From contig NZ_CP072869.1 of assembly GCF_017948245.1 (NCBI RefSeq), forward strand, positions 1-64,000: a stretch of 64,000 nucleotides of DNA, read 5' to 3'. The position numbers were made by a program, and so were the translations under genes. Within the stretch, counting starts at the first letter, position 1; the number at the start of each line of letters is the position of its first letter. This DNA is from Rhizobium sp. NLR16a. GTDB taxonomy: Bacteria; Pseudomonadota; Alphaproteobacteria; Rhizobiales; Rhizobiaceae. The notes beneath the pieces were generated by a model that worked only from the letters and a program-made list of their open reading frames with translations, was not told the DNA's origin and did no database searches. Shown here one piece after another: positions 17,258 to 26,198 of the stretch.

Positions 17258-18277
17258 TCAAGAGGCCGAGACGGGGGCGTCTTCGCGGATGAGCCGCTGC
17301 CGCTTCAACTCCTTCCAGAAGTCTTCGGGGATGGAGTGGCTGAACCAGTCGAGGTTCTTTTGGAGCTGCTCAACGGTCCGGGTGCCAGCGATGAACGACG
17401 CAATGGCAGGATGGGAAACCACGAACTGCATTGCGGCTGCAGGCAGCGGCACGGCAAACTCCTCGCAGACCTTCTCGATACGGCCGACCTTATCGAGTAT
17501 TTCCGGCGGCGCTGGGACGTAATTGTACTTCGCGCCTGCGACGGCCCCGGTCGCCAAAATGCCCGAATTGAAGCCGCCGCCGATGACTACCGCGGCGCCG
17601 CGCTTTTCGCAGAGAGGCAGGAATTTGTCGAGGGATTCCTGCTCGAGCAGCGTGTAGCGTCCCGCCAATAGGAAGCAGTCAAAGTCTCTCTGCTTCAGCG
17701 CTTCGTAGCAGACCTCCCATTCGTTCACGCCGACACCGATCGCCCCGACAACGCCTTCGTCCCGCAGCTTCGACAATGCCTTCCAAGTTCCGTCCATGGC
17801 GGCCTTGAACACTTCCGGCTGTTCGGCTCCCCGGGTGAAGACATCGATGTCGTGGATGAAGCAGATGTCGATTTTTTCGAGCGCGAGGCGCTGGAGCGAA
17901 TCCTCGAACGAGCGCATTGCTCCATCGTAGCTATAGTCGAACACCATCGCGTTGGCGGCGGCATTGTTCCAAGGTGAGAAGTCTATTTCGCCGCGTCTCT
18001 TGGGTTTTAGAAGCCGTCCGACCTTGGTCGACAGGACGAATTCCTCACGGTTCTTCCAGCGTAACGAGTGGCCGCACCGAAGTTCCGACAGCCCGTGGCC
18101 GTACATCGGCGCCGTGTCGTAGTAGCGGACGCCGGCGTCCCACGCGAGCTGCGCCATTCCGTCCGACGTCTCCTCGTCGATCGGCCGCGAGAAATTCCCG
18201 ATCGGTGCCGCGCCAAACGCGAGTGCGGTGACTTCGAGGTTTGTTCTGCCGAACTTTGTCCTTGTCGATGGATTCAT
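17258..18277 (-). CDS. aldo/keto reductase 2 (D-threo-aldose 1-dehydrogenase-like)
   Basis: A 339-residue AKR of the L-fucose/D-threo-aldose dehydrogenase and pyridoxal dehydrogenase branch. Start ATG 18277 follows GGGAGGAAGCTT. The order matches the family: RTNLEVTALAFGAAPIGN at the N-terminus, catalytic Asp/Tyr in YYDTAPMYGHGLSE, Lys in VLSTKVGR, His in CFIHDIDV, and a cofactor segment SFIAGTRTVEQL near residue 300. NAD-dependent oxidation of an aldose to a lactone is the typical activity. It diverges from the second GMC gene across operator-like site 3. The stop lies just past the IS-split terminator. Confidence 0.87.
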   Translation of the reverse strand: MNPSTRTKFGRTNLEVTALAFGAAPIGNFSRPIDEETSDGMAQLAWDAGVRYYDTAPMYGHGLSELRCGHSLRWKNREEFVLSTKVGRLLKPKRRGEIDFSPWNNAAANAMVFDYSYDGAMRSFEDSLQRLALEKIDICFIHDIDVFTRGAEQPEVFKAAMDGTWKALSKLRDEGVVGAIGVGVNEWEVCYEALKQRDFDCFLLAGRYTLLEQESLDKFLPLCEKRGAAVVIGGGFNSGILATGAVAGAKYNYVPAPPEILDKVGRIEKVCEEFAVPLPAAAMQFVVSHPAIASFIAGTRTVEQLQKNLDWFSHSIPEDFWKELKRQRLIREDAPVSAS

Positions 18278-18302
18278 AAGCTTCCTCCCTTGCTAATGCA
18301 CC

Positions 18303-18342
18303 ATGTAGTTAGTTACATTACAGATCTGATGACGGGTGACAA
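18303..18342 (-). promoter_or_regulatory. divergent promoter region with operator-like site 3
   Basis: On the minus strand TTGTCA (18342-18337), 16 bases and TAATGT (18320-18315) form a promoter for aldo/keto reductase 2. The palindrome ATGTAGTTAGTTACAT (18303-18318) overlaps the -10; read on the minus strand it contains GTAACTAACTA, matching the first 11 positions of site 5. It is the weakest match of the five sites in its second half. Confidence 0.5.
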
Positions 18343-18362
18343 GACCTTTGGGAGGGGTGTTC

Positions 18363-20015
18363 TTGCAAACATACGACTACATAATCACCGGAGCTGGGCC
18401 TGCAGGATGCGTGCTTGCGAGCCGATTGACGGAGGATCCTGCGGTAAGGGTGCTCCTTGTCGAGGCCGGGGGGCGCGATTCCCATCCGTTTTTCCGGATG
18501 CCCGCTGGCTTTGCGAAAATGACAAAAGGCATAGCGAGCTGGGGCTGGTCGACGGTTCCGCAAAGACACATGAACGACCGCGTTCTCTGGTACACGCAGG
18601 CAAAGGTGATCGGGGGCGGATCCACCATCAACGCGCAGATCTACACGCGCGGCAATGCGCTCGACTACGACGCATGGAGGACTGAGGCAGGGTGCAAGGG
18701 ATGGAGCTATCGCGAGGTGCTGCCCTACTTCAGGCGCGCCGAAGGCAATGAGCGCTTCCATGACGACTACCATGGGAGTGAAGGGCCGCTCGGCGTCTCG
18801 ATGCCGAGGGCGACGCTGCCAATCTGCGACGCCTTCCTCAGAGCGGCGCAGCAGTGCGGGATACCTTACAATCACGACTTCAACGGGCGATCCCAGGACG
18901 GTGTCGGCTTCTATCAGCTGACGCAGAAAAATGTCGCACGCTCCTCTGCGGCGACGGCATTTCTCCGCCCGGCGATGACGCGCTCGAACCTGACGGTACG
19001 GACGGGATCGGAAGTGTCCCGGATCCTAGTCGAGAGGGGCGAGGCGGTGGGCGTGGAGATCGTCGAACGCTCGGGCGGTGAGAGATCGCTGACCTATGCG
19101 GAGCGCGAGGTTCTTGTGACGTCAGGCGGAATTGGATCTCCGAGGCTTCTGCTGCTTTCCGGTATCGGACCTGCCGATCATCTTCGTTCCGTAGGCGTCG
19201 ATGTTGTACACGATCTCAGGGGTGTCGGCGAGAATCTCCAAGACCACCTCGACCTGAGCGTGATCAGCGAGTGCTCGGGCGACCACAGCTATGACAGGGT
19301 CCAGCGCATCGATCGAACGATCGTGGCGGGCATCCAGTATCTCCTGTTCAAGTCCGGTCCAGTCGCTTCGTCGCTTTTCGAGACCGGAGGTTTCTGGTAC
19401 GCGGACAGCACTGCTAGGTCGCCGGATATCCAGTTCCACTTCGGGCAGGGGTCCGGTATTGAAAAGGGTATCTCCAAGCTCGACAATCCGGGCGTTACAC
19501 TGAACTCCGCGTTCATGAGACCGCGTTCGCGTGGAACGGTTCGCCTCGCGAACGCAAACCTGCGCGCCGCACCGCTGATAGACCCCAATTACTGGTCCGA
19601 TCCATATGACCGGGAGATGTCTCTCCGAGGCCTCGAGATGGCGCGTGAAATCATGAAAGCTCCGGCATTGAAGCCTTTCCTGTTGCGCGAGGCGCTCCCG
19701 GGTCCTTCGGTCACGGACGACCGCGGGCTTTTCGACTTCGCGTGCAGGGTCGCAAAAACCGACCATCACCCTGTCGGCGCCTGCAAGATGGGCAATGACG
19801 CGATGGCCGTGGTTTCTCCGGAACTAAAGGTTCACGGGATCGAAGGACTGCGCGTCTGCGACTCGTCCGTGATGCCGCTCATCAATTCATCGAACACCAA
19901 TGCGCCGTCGATCATGATCGGTGAGAAGGCTTCCGATCTCGTTCGCGGGCTGGCCTCTCTGCCGCCGGCAGTCTTCGAGCATGAACGAAACGAACGGGCG
20001 CGAATGGCACGATAG
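18363..20015 (+). CDS. GMC-family FAD-dependent alcohol dehydrogenase 2
   Basis: A GMC oxidoreductase of about 550 residues, paralogous to the product of 9079-10674. Start choice is unusual: no ATG fits; TTG 18363 has GGGAGGGG five bases upstream, with GTG 18357 and GTG 18336 as alternatives. FAD motif ITGAGPAG near residues 8-15; AKVIGGGSTINAQIYTRG near residue 80; GGIGSPRLLLLSGIGP near residue 255; catalytic His in DHHPVGACKMG; SNTNAPS follows. The C-terminus is about 20 residues longer than in paralogue 1 and rich in Arg and Glu. Two GMC enzymes in one regulon suggest oxidation at two positions or of two related substrates. Confidence 0.88.
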   Translation: MQTYDYIITGAGPAGCVLASRLTEDPAVRVLLVEAGGRDSHPFFRMPAGFAKMTKGIASWGWSTVPQRHMNDRVLWYTQAKVIGGGSTINAQIYTRGNALDYDAWRTEAGCKGWSYREVLPYFRRAEGNERFHDDYHGSEGPLGVSMPRATLPICDAFLRAAQQCGIPYNHDFNGRSQDGVGFYQLTQKNVARSSAATAFLRPAMTRSNLTVRTGSEVSRILVERGEAVGVEIVERSGGERSLTYAEREVLVTSGGIGSPRLLLLSGIGPADHLRSVGVDVVHDLRGVGENLQDHLDLSVISECSGDHSYDRVQRIDRTIVAGIQYLLFKSGPVASSLFETGGFWYADSTARSPDIQFHFGQGSGIEKGISKLDNPGVTLNSAFMRPRSRGTVRLANANLRAAPLIDPNYWSDPYDREMSLRGLEMAREIMKAPALKPFLLREALPGPSVTDDRGLFDFACRVAKTDHHPVGACKMGNDAMAVVSPELKVHGIEGLRVCDSSVMPLINSSNTNAPSIMIGEKASDLVRGLASLPPAVFEHERNERARMAR

Positions 20016-20148
20016 CCTTTCCGGACCGAAATTGATGGTCTTTAGCGGGCGTCGCGGCAACGGACGGCCAGCGGTTCCGCGCGCCTCACGTTATCTTGTA
20101 ACCAATTGAAAAAACAACGTTTTTGTGTCTTTGATCGATTTGTTCGGG

Positions 20149-20195
20149 TTGACATATTTGCAGGATGAGCACTATGTAATGCACTAACTAGATAC
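20149..20195 (+). promoter_or_regulatory. promoter with operator-like site 4
   Basis: TTGACA (20149-20154), an 18-base spacer and TATGTA (20173-20178), followed at once by TGCACTAACTAGATAC (20180-20195). This matches site 2 at 13 of 15 positions over GCACTAACYAGWTAC and shares the downstream ATAATTAT with site 5. It lies 58 bases before the VOC gene. Confidence 0.65.
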
Positions 20196-20252
20196 ATAAT
20201 TATCTGTAAAATACCCATTGATTTCGACGCGTTGCGTCGGGAGGGAGGAATT

Positions 20253-20762
20253 ATGAAAGTCTATGGAGTGGAGCATTTCGGCTTCACGGTGCCCAACCTC
20301 GAGGAGGCAGTCGAGTTCTTCGAAACGGTGTTCGGCGCAGTGACTGCCCTGGAAACTGGGAGAGTCGATGCCGACGACGAATACATGAAGCGCCGCCTGG
20401 GAGTCCCGGGTCATTGCAGGATCGAGAACATCAAAGTCCTCCGGGTTGGCAACGGCAGCAATCTGGAGATTTTCGAGTATTCCGGCGATGACGGTGACGC
20501 TGTGTTGAAGCGCAACAGCCAGCCGGGCGGCTTCCATATGGCGTTCCAAGTCGATGATGCGAATGCGGCGGCGGGCAGGTTGCGCTCGAGGGGCATTGAC
20601 GTCCTCGACGGACCCACCTTTGTCGAGAGCGGTCCCATGGCTGGGCTGACCTGGCTCTACCTGCGCGCCCCGTGGGGGCAGTTCCTTGAGATTGTCAGCA
20701 TGGATGGACCAATAGGTTACGCCAAGGACGGCGGCCCCAGGCTCTGGTCGCCGCTGGACTAA
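20253..20762 (+). CDS. VOC (glyoxalase/bleomycin-resistance fold) family protein
   Basis: A 169-residue protein starting at ATG 20253 behind GGGAGGGAGGAA. Two beta-alpha-beta-beta-beta units are recognisable: VYGVEHFGFTVPNLEEAVEF (metal-ligand His in the first strand) and GFHMAFQVDDANAAAGRL near residue 92. Metal ligands are probably His8 and the Glu in LEIFEYSG, with further His/Glu in FHMAF and QFLEIVS. Family reactions include isomerisation, epimerisation and lyase chemistry on dicarbonyls and CoA esters. It is the first gene of the second transporter operon, so it probably acts on a pathway intermediate. Confidence 0.82.
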   Translation: MKVYGVEHFGFTVPNLEEAVEFFETVFGAVTALETGRVDADDEYMKRRLGVPGHCRIENIKVLRVGNGSNLEIFEYSGDDGDAVLKRNSQPGGFHMAFQVDDANAAAGRLRSRGIDVLDGPTFVESGPMAGLTWLYLRAPWGQFLEIVSMDGPIGYAKDGGPRLWSPLD

Positions 20763-20770
20763 GCAGGTCC

Positions 20771-20796
20771 GCGGCTCCGGTGAATAGCCGAGCCGC
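20771..20796 (+). other. intercistronic hairpin between VOC and binding-protein genes
   Basis: GCGGCTC pairs with GAGCCGC around a 12-base loop, with no T-run after it. It probably acts as an mRNA-stability or partial attenuation element that lets the binding protein be made at a different level from its neighbours. Confidence 0.4.
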
Positions 20797-20852
20797 TGAA
20801 TAGGCCGTTCTGGCCGAGAGTACACTTTCAACCGGATGTGAGGAGGCATTCA

Positions 20853-22265
20853 ATGAGTGGATGGAGAAGACATGTATTGGGCATGGTGCTCGCGCTGAGC
20901 GCGGCCACCGGCGCGATCGCACAGGACAAGCCCTTCAGCGGAATCACGCTGAAGATGCTTGGGATCGGCGACACCTCGGTGACGCGGCTTGCGAAGATCA
21001 CCGGCGAGTTTGAGGAGATGACGGGAGCGAAGGTGCAGATCGACATGCTTCCATATCCGGGGCTCATAGATAAGATCACCATCGAAACCAGTTCCGACAA
21101 TCCCACCTATCAGTTGCTGTGGGTCGACAGCCCTTGGATCGGCGTCCTCGGCGAGGCGGGTTCTCTGCAGGATCTGACGGATTTCGCCAAGCGCGACGCC
21201 AAGGAGATTGGCCTCGACGACATAATCCCGGTCCAGCTTCAGGAGAACAGCTGGCAGGGCCGGCTGCTTGCATTCCCCGCTTCGGGGATGATCTGGCACG
21301 TGAACTACCGTCAGGATCTCTTCGAAAACCAAGACGAGAAGACCGCGTTCAAGGCGAAGTACAATTACGATCTCGCGCCGCCAACGACGTTCGCGCAGTA
21401 CCACGACATCGCGGAGTTCTTCACGCGTAAGAAGGGCGAAAAGCTTGCAGGCAAGGTGCTTGCTTCCGACTTCTATGGAACAGCGCAGTCCTACAGCCGT
21501 GTCCAGGGCGCGATCACGCATGACTATTTTCCAATCATGCGTGCCTTTGGCGGCGATTACTGGGATCCGAAGACCGGCCTGTGCACGATGACTGGCGAGC
21601 CGCACGTCAAGGCCGCGGAGTTCATGAAGTCCCTCGTTCCATTCAATCCACCGGATTACTTGGGTTTGATGTGGGACATCCAATCTGGATATATGGAGCG
21701 CGGCGAGACAGCAATCGCAGGCTACTGGAGTGTTCGAACCGTACGCCTGACAAATCCTGCCGAAGCTAAACTGCCGACTATCGGCAAGGCTGGCTTCTCC
21801 GCAAGCCCAACCGTCGATGGAAAGCCAGAACCGACCTATACCGGTTCGCTCTCCTTCGCGATCAACTCAAAGATCCCGGACAAGGAGAAGGAGGCCGCCT
21901 GGGCGTTCATCAAGTGGGGAACCAGCGAGAAAATCATGCGCCGTCTTGCCGACGAGGGCTGGGGCATCAGCCAGTTTCGCAAGTCGATTCTCTCTGACCC
22001 TGCGCTGCAGGCGAAGTATCCCTACTACAAGGTGCTTCTCGACACCCAGAACAATGCGCGCAGGCGCATCTTCCATCCCTTCTACGCCAACGTGGAAGAG
22101 AATTTTGGTGTCGAACTGAGCAAGTACATGGCTGGTGAGACCCAGACAGCCGAGGAGGCATTGAAGACCGCCTGCGACGCCGTCAACGAACAGCTCGAAT
22201 CCATTCCGCTGGAAACGCGTCTGCGGTGGATTAACGACGAACCTGTCGCAGTCCTCGCGAAGTGA
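20853..22265 (+). CDS. ABC transporter substrate-binding protein (MalE/UgpB-like)
   Basis: A 470-residue family 1 extracellular solute-binding protein. ATG 20853 follows AGGAGG with ideal spacing; the GTG at 20838 is part of the ribosome-site region. A Sec signal peptide is clear (WRRHVLGMVLALSAATGAIAQ). The mature part shows the family's helix-rich lobes: EEMTGAKVQIDMLPYPGL, then LWVDSPWIGVLGEAGSLQDL, then GETAIAGYWSVRT. Two Cys in the mature protein (GLCTM and KTACDA) could form a disulfide. It belongs with the following two permeases and ATPase. The ligand is unknown; homologues bind oligosaccharides, polyols or glycerol-phosphodiesters. Confidence 0.9.
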   Translation: MSGWRRHVLGMVLALSAATGAIAQDKPFSGITLKMLGIGDTSVTRLAKITGEFEEMTGAKVQIDMLPYPGLIDKITIETSSDNPTYQLLWVDSPWIGVLGEAGSLQDLTDFAKRDAKEIGLDDIIPVQLQENSWQGRLLAFPASGMIWHVNYRQDLFENQDEKTAFKAKYNYDLAPPTTFAQYHDIAEFFTRKKGEKLAGKVLASDFYGTAQSYSRVQGAITHDYFPIMRAFGGDYWDPKTGLCTMTGEPHVKAAEFMKSLVPFNPPDYLGLMWDIQSGYMERGETAIAGYWSVRTVRLTNPAEAKLPTIGKAGFSASPTVDGKPEPTYTGSLSFAINSKIPDKEKEAAWAFIKWGTSEKIMRRLADEGWGISQFRKSILSDPALQAKYPYYKVLLDTQNNARRRIFHPFYANVEENFGVELSKYMAGETQTAEEALKTACDAVNEQLESIPLETRLRWINDEPVAVLAK

Positions 22266-22272
22266 TTGCTCC

Positions 22273-22301
22273 TGCCGGTCCGTCGAATGGACGGACCGGC
22301 A
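22273..22301 (+). other. strong intercistronic hairpin after the binding-protein gene
   Basis: TGCCGGTCCGTC, loop GAATG, GACGGACCGGCA: a perfect 12-base stem seven bases after the stop codon, without a U-tract. Placed directly after a binding-protein gene, it fits the familiar arrangement where a stable stem protects the upstream mRNA and lowers downstream expression. Confidence 0.7.
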
Positions 22302-22325
22302 TCAACCAACCCACCGGAAAATTCG

Positions 22326-23213
22326 ATGACCTACGTTCGAAGCCGCAATCGTCGGCTCGCAGGCACATTTCTGCTGCCCACGGCGGCCGTCCTGTTCCTG
22401 ACGACGATTTATCCAATGCTGTATGCGCTCTGGCTGAGCCTACGCAACTACGATCTGGCCAAGCCCTTCATCCCTCGTATTTTCGTCGGGCTGAAGAACT
22501 ATCGCGAGGTCCTGACTTCGGACGCGTTCCTTCATTCGCTCGTCGTCACGTTCAAGCTCATGGCGGTGACCCTGAACGTCCAGTTCGTCCTCGGCGTCGG
22601 AATGGCGATACTTGTCACCCAGCGGCTGCCGGGCATGGTCTTCATACGCACGCTGCTGCTGATCCCGATGATGATCTCCCCGGTGATCGTCGGCCTCGTA
22701 TGGCTGTTCCTCTACTTTCCGGAGCTTGGCTACCTCAACTACTTCCTGTCCATGGTTGGCCTCAATCCGATACCGTGGATCACGAGCACGCAATGGGCGC
22801 TGACTGCAATCGCGATCGCCGACATCTGGCAATGGACGCCCTTCATCATGATGGGAACCGCCGCGGCGCTTCAGAGCCTTTCGCCGGAGCCCTACGAAGC
22901 GGCCCGCATTGACGGGAACTCCACCATCGACGTGTTTCTCCACGTCACGCTTCCCCAGCTGAAACCCGTGCTCATCAGCCTGATGTTCCTACGTGCGATC
23001 GACGCCTTCAAGATCTATGACATCATCTTCGTCCTGACCAAGGGCGGCCCGGCGGACGCCACGGAGACCATCGCTCTCTACATCTACAGGCAGAGCTTCA
23101 CCTTCTGGCGCATGGGCGTCGGTGCGGCGGCCTCCTTCGTCTCACTCATCGTCATATCCGTGCTGATCACCCTGTTCTTCCGCTCGATGCAGAAGAGCGC
23201 GGCAAGCCGATAG
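22326..23213 (+). CDS. ABC transporter permease (MalF/UgpA-like)
   Basis: A 295-residue inner-membrane permease with six hydrophobic segments. The start is ATG 22326; the frame is open back to 22266 through the hairpin, where translation is unlikely. The EAA loop that docks the ATPase is EPYEAARIDGNSTIDVFLHVTLP near residue 210. TLPQLKPVLISLMFLRAIDAFKIYD and LTKGGPADATETIALYIY are typical of sugar permeases. It acts with the MalG-like gene 17 bases downstream. Confidence 0.92.
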   Translation: MTYVRSRNRRLAGTFLLPTAAVLFLTTIYPMLYALWLSLRNYDLAKPFIPRIFVGLKNYREVLTSDAFLHSLVVTFKLMAVTLNVQFVLGVGMAILVTQRLPGMVFIRTLLLIPMMISPVIVGLVWLFLYFPELGYLNYFLSMVGLNPIPWITSTQWALTAIAIADIWQWTPFIMMGTAAALQSLSPEPYEAARIDGNSTIDVFLHVTLPQLKPVLISLMFLRAIDAFKIYDIIFVLTKGGPADATETIALYIYRQSFTFWRMGVGAAASFVSLIVISVLITLFFRSMQKSAASR

Positions 23214-23230
23214 AACCGGAGCCTTTCAAA

Positions 23231-24055
23231 ATGACGAAGCTCTCCCTCCGCCAGTCCGTGGTGACCTATCTCCTGATCGGCATCTTGCTGGTGATCTTCA
23301 TGATCCCGATCTACCTCATCGTGGCATCCTCATTGAAGCCTGCCGCCGAGATGTTCTCGAGGCCACCGGCGATCTTCTTCACGCCCACGCTGCAGCACTA
23401 CGTGGACCTTTTCACCTTGAGGCCGTTCCACCGCAACTTGATAAACAGCCTGATCGTGACGCTTGGTTCGACGGCCTTCAGCGTCTTCTTCGGCACTCTC
23501 GGCGCGTACGCCCTTGCGAGAATTCGACATCCTCGGATCGCGGACGTCGCCTTCTGGATCCTGTCTATGCGCATGTTTCCGCCAATCGCGGTGGTGGTGC
23601 CCTATTACATCATCTTCAAGGCGCTCGGTCTGCTCGACACCCCGCTGGCGTTGATCGTCGTCTATTCTACGGCGAACGTCCCCCTGACCGTCTGGCTCAT
23701 GAAGGGGTTCTTCGACGAAATTCCGGAAGCGCTCGAAGAGGCGGCACAGGTAGATGGCTACGGCGTGGCCGAGATCTTCTGGCGCATCACGCTGCCGCTG
23801 GCCGCGCCCGGCCTCGCCGTGAGCGCGGTCTTCTGCTTCATCTTCTCGTGGAATGAGTTCCTGTTCGCTTTGATGCTGACTGGATCCAACACCCAGACCG
23901 CTACGGTCGCCGTGATGTCGTTCTGGAGCAGCGACGCCGTCCAGTGGGGGCGTATCATGGCTGGCTCCTTCATAATTCTCATTCCAGGCGTCGTCTTTGT
24001 TCTCACCTGCCAACGCTGGCTGGTGAAGGGACTGACTCTCGGATCCGTCAAGTAA
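23231..24055 (+). CDS. ABC transporter permease (MalG/UgpE-like)
   Basis: A 274-residue partner permease with six membrane segments. Landmarks: a hydrophobic first segment (LLIGILLVIFMIPIYLIVASS), the proline-rich loop, RNLINSLIVTLGSTAFSV near residue 60, and the EAA loop IPEALEEAAQVDGYGVAEIF near residue 165. WNEFLFALMLTG near residue 205 is characteristic. A 20-base gap separates it from the ATPase gene. Confidence 0.92.
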   Translation: MTKLSLRQSVVTYLLIGILLVIFMIPIYLIVASSLKPAAEMFSRPPAIFFTPTLQHYVDLFTLRPFHRNLINSLIVTLGSTAFSVFFGTLGAYALARIRHPRIADVAFWILSMRMFPPIAVVVPYYIIFKALGLLDTPLALIVVYSTANVPLTVWLMKGFFDEIPEALEEAAQVDGYGVAEIFWRITLPLAAPGLAVSAVFCFIFSWNEFLFALMLTGSNTQTATVAVMSFWSSDAVQWGRIMAGSFIILIPGVVFVLTCQRWLVKGLTLGSVK

Positions 24056-24075
24056 GCAGGCCGGGGAGGAACACC

Positions 24076-25182
24076 ATGGCATCCGTAAGCATCTCCAACG
24101 TCGTCAAGTCCTATGGGTCTCTGACGGTCGTCCACGGAGTCGATCTCGACATCGATGACGGCGAGTTCGTCGTTCTTCTCGGCCCCTCCGGTTGTGGAAA
24201 GACCACGACGCTGCGAATGGTCGCCGGGCTGGAGGATATCTCCGGCGGTGCCATCAGCATCGGCGGGCAGATCGTCAGCGACAAGCCGCCGAAAGACCGC
24301 AAGATCGCGATGGTCTTCCAGAATTACGCGCTCTACCCGCACATGACCGTCCGACAGAACATGGAGTTCGCGCTTCGTCCGCAGAAACTGCCCAAGCCCG
24401 AGGCCGAAGCGAAGATAGCGAAGATCTCCGGGATGCTCGGCCTCGATCCGCTTCTTGCTCGCCGCCCAGCGCAGTTGTCTGGCGGACAGAGGCAGCGCGT
24501 CGCAATGGGTCGTGCAATGGTGCGGACACCGGAGGTGTTCCTGTTCGACGAGCCGCTTTCGAACCTGGACGCGAAACTCAGGACGCAGGTGCGCATGGAG
24601 ATCGCCAAGCTTCACAAGCAGCTGGGCACTACCGTGATTTACGTCACCCATGATCAGGTCGAAGCGATGACGCTCGCAGATAAGATCGTTATCATGCGGG
24701 ACGGACGCATCGAACAGATCGGCAAGCCCGAAGAAGTCTTCCTGGGGCCGCGCAACCTTTTTGTCGCGACCTTCATTGGTACTCCGTCAATGAATCTCTT
24801 CAAGATGACAGCGAAGGTCGCTCCGGGCGGGTCGGCGATCGTATGCCAGGATTTCTCTGTCCCGCTTCCCGCGAGGTTCGAAGGTCTCGTCCGGGAGGGG
24901 CAGGCGGTTACCCTCGGTGTGCGGCCGAGCGACATCCGGCTGGTTGCTGCCGGTGAGCAGCCGCTGATCAATGCGAAGGTTGAGGTGGTCGAGTATCTCG
25001 GCGTCGAGGCGCTGATCGACTTGCGATGCGGACCTCAGGAATTCATCGCACAGATCCCGGCTGGCATGAGACCTGCCGTCGACAGCTCGATCGGATTGAC
25101 CTTCGAAAATCCCGGCCTGCATCTCTTCGACACTGAAACGGGCAACTCGCTCAATGCGAACAAGGAGCATGCCAATGGCTAA
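24076..25182 (+). CDS. ABC transporter ATP-binding protein (MalK/UgpC-like)
   Basis: A 368-residue CUT1-type ATPase. ATG 24076 follows GGGGAGGA; the longer frame to 23944 runs inside the permease gene. Walker A GPSGCGKTT near residue 38, Q-loop VFQNYALYPHMT, signature LSGGQRQRV, Walker B VFLFDEPLSNLDA, H-loop IYVTHDQ. The C-terminal third is a TOBE-type regulatory domain (LGVRPSDIRL near residue 285). Its last codons overlap the start of the dehydrogenase at 25175, so the oxidising enzyme is translationally coupled to the transporter. Confidence 0.93.
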   Translation: MASVSISNVVKSYGSLTVVHGVDLDIDDGEFVVLLGPSGCGKTTTLRMVAGLEDISGGAISIGGQIVSDKPPKDRKIAMVFQNYALYPHMTVRQNMEFALRPQKLPKPEAEAKIAKISGMLGLDPLLARRPAQLSGGQRQRVAMGRAMVRTPEVFLFDEPLSNLDAKLRTQVRMEIAKLHKQLGTTVIYVTHDQVEAMTLADKIVIMRDGRIEQIGKPEEVFLGPRNLFVATFIGTPSMNLFKMTAKVAPGGSAIVCQDFSVPLPARFEGLVREGQAVTLGVRPSDIRLVAAGEQPLINAKVEVVEYLGVEALIDLRCGPQEFIAQIPAGMRPAVDSSIGLTFENPGLHLFDTETGNSLNANKEHANG

Positions 25183-26164
25183 GGGCATCGTGTTTTCAGC
25201 GAAGAACAAAGCAGATCTGGAGGATGTCGAACTGCCGCCGCTCGGCGCGACTGAAATCAGGGGGCGGACACTCGCAACGCTTGTCAGCCCCGGAACCGAG
25301 TTCGCGTGGCTTTCGGGGGATTCCTTCCCTCTCCGACCCGGCTATGCGGCGGTCTTCGAGGCAGAGGAAATCGGCGCCGGGGTGGTCGGCATATCCCTTG
25401 GCGAACGCCTGTTTTGCATGGGCCCGCATAGGAGTGAGCAGCAGATCGATCAAAAATATGTGCTGCACGTTCCCGACACTCTGCAGAGCACCACCGCTGT
25501 GCTGGCGCGTCTTGCGGGCGTTTCCATGACCACCTTGATGACGACCAGGGCCAGGCCCGGCGATGTCGTCGTCATAACCGGAGCCGGTCCCGTTGGCTTG
25601 CTTGCCGCACAGCTATTCCGCCTCGCCGGATACGACGTCTCGGTAGTGGATCCCGATCCTGTCCGTCGTGGTCAGGTCAGTTCAGTAGGGGTCGAGCACG
25701 TCTACGCATCGATGCCTTTCGACGATCGGCGTCTGGCAGGGAACGCCGCTCTCGTCGTTGACTGCTCCGGTCACGAGGGTGCCGTCCTCGACGGCTGCCG
25801 CATGGCGCGGCCGCATGGCGAGGTTGTGTTGGTAGGGGTGCCATGGCGGCGCCTCACCGAAATTCATGCCTACGACGTACTCCACGCCGTGTTCAATAAT
25901 TTTGTCCACCTTCGAAGTGGTTGGGAGTGGGAGGTGCCGATCCTTTCGCGAAACTTCAAGTGGGAGGAACTGCTTGAAGGCTACAACAACCAGGCCCAGA
26001 GCGTATTCTCCGGATTTACGAAGATCCTGAAGTGGATGGCCGACGGTCGTATCGTTACCAACGACCTCGTCCGGACCGTATCCCCTGATGATCCGGGGGT
26101 TGTCTACGGGGACTTGAAGGCTCGTAAATTTGATGAGCCATTCGTCGTCTTCGCCTGGCACTAG
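25175..26164 (+). CDS. zinc-less MDR-superfamily dehydrogenase
   Basis: A 329-residue alcohol-dehydrogenase-fold protein. ATG 25175 lies seven bases after AAGGAG; ATG 25169 is possible. The Rossmann motif VVITGAGPVGLLAAQLF is near residue 130, and VDPDPVRR near residue 157 suggests NAD. The catalytic zinc ligands (GxCxTD, GHE) and the four-Cys structural loop of the 6485-7525 enzyme are absent; instead there is LVSPGTEFAWLSG. That pattern is shared by bacteriochlorophyllide/sugar-type dehydrogenases and some threonine-dehydrogenase-like proteins. Substrate unknown. Confidence 0.8.
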   Translation: MAKGIVFSAKNKADLEDVELPPLGATEIRGRTLATLVSPGTEFAWLSGDSFPLRPGYAAVFEAEEIGAGVVGISLGERLFCMGPHRSEQQIDQKYVLHVPDTLQSTTAVLARLAGVSMTTLMTTRARPGDVVVITGAGPVGLLAAQLFRLAGYDVSVVDPDPVRRGQVSSVGVEHVYASMPFDDRRLAGNAALVVDCSGHEGAVLDGCRMARPHGEVVLVGVPWRRLTEIHAYDVLHAVFNNFVHLRSGWEWEVPILSRNFKWEELLEGYNNQAQSVFSGFTKILKWMADGRIVTNDLVRTVSPDDPGVVYGDLKARKFDEPFVVFAWH

Positions 26165-26198
26165 GGATCGAAATTCACGACCTGCGTCTGACAAGCTG

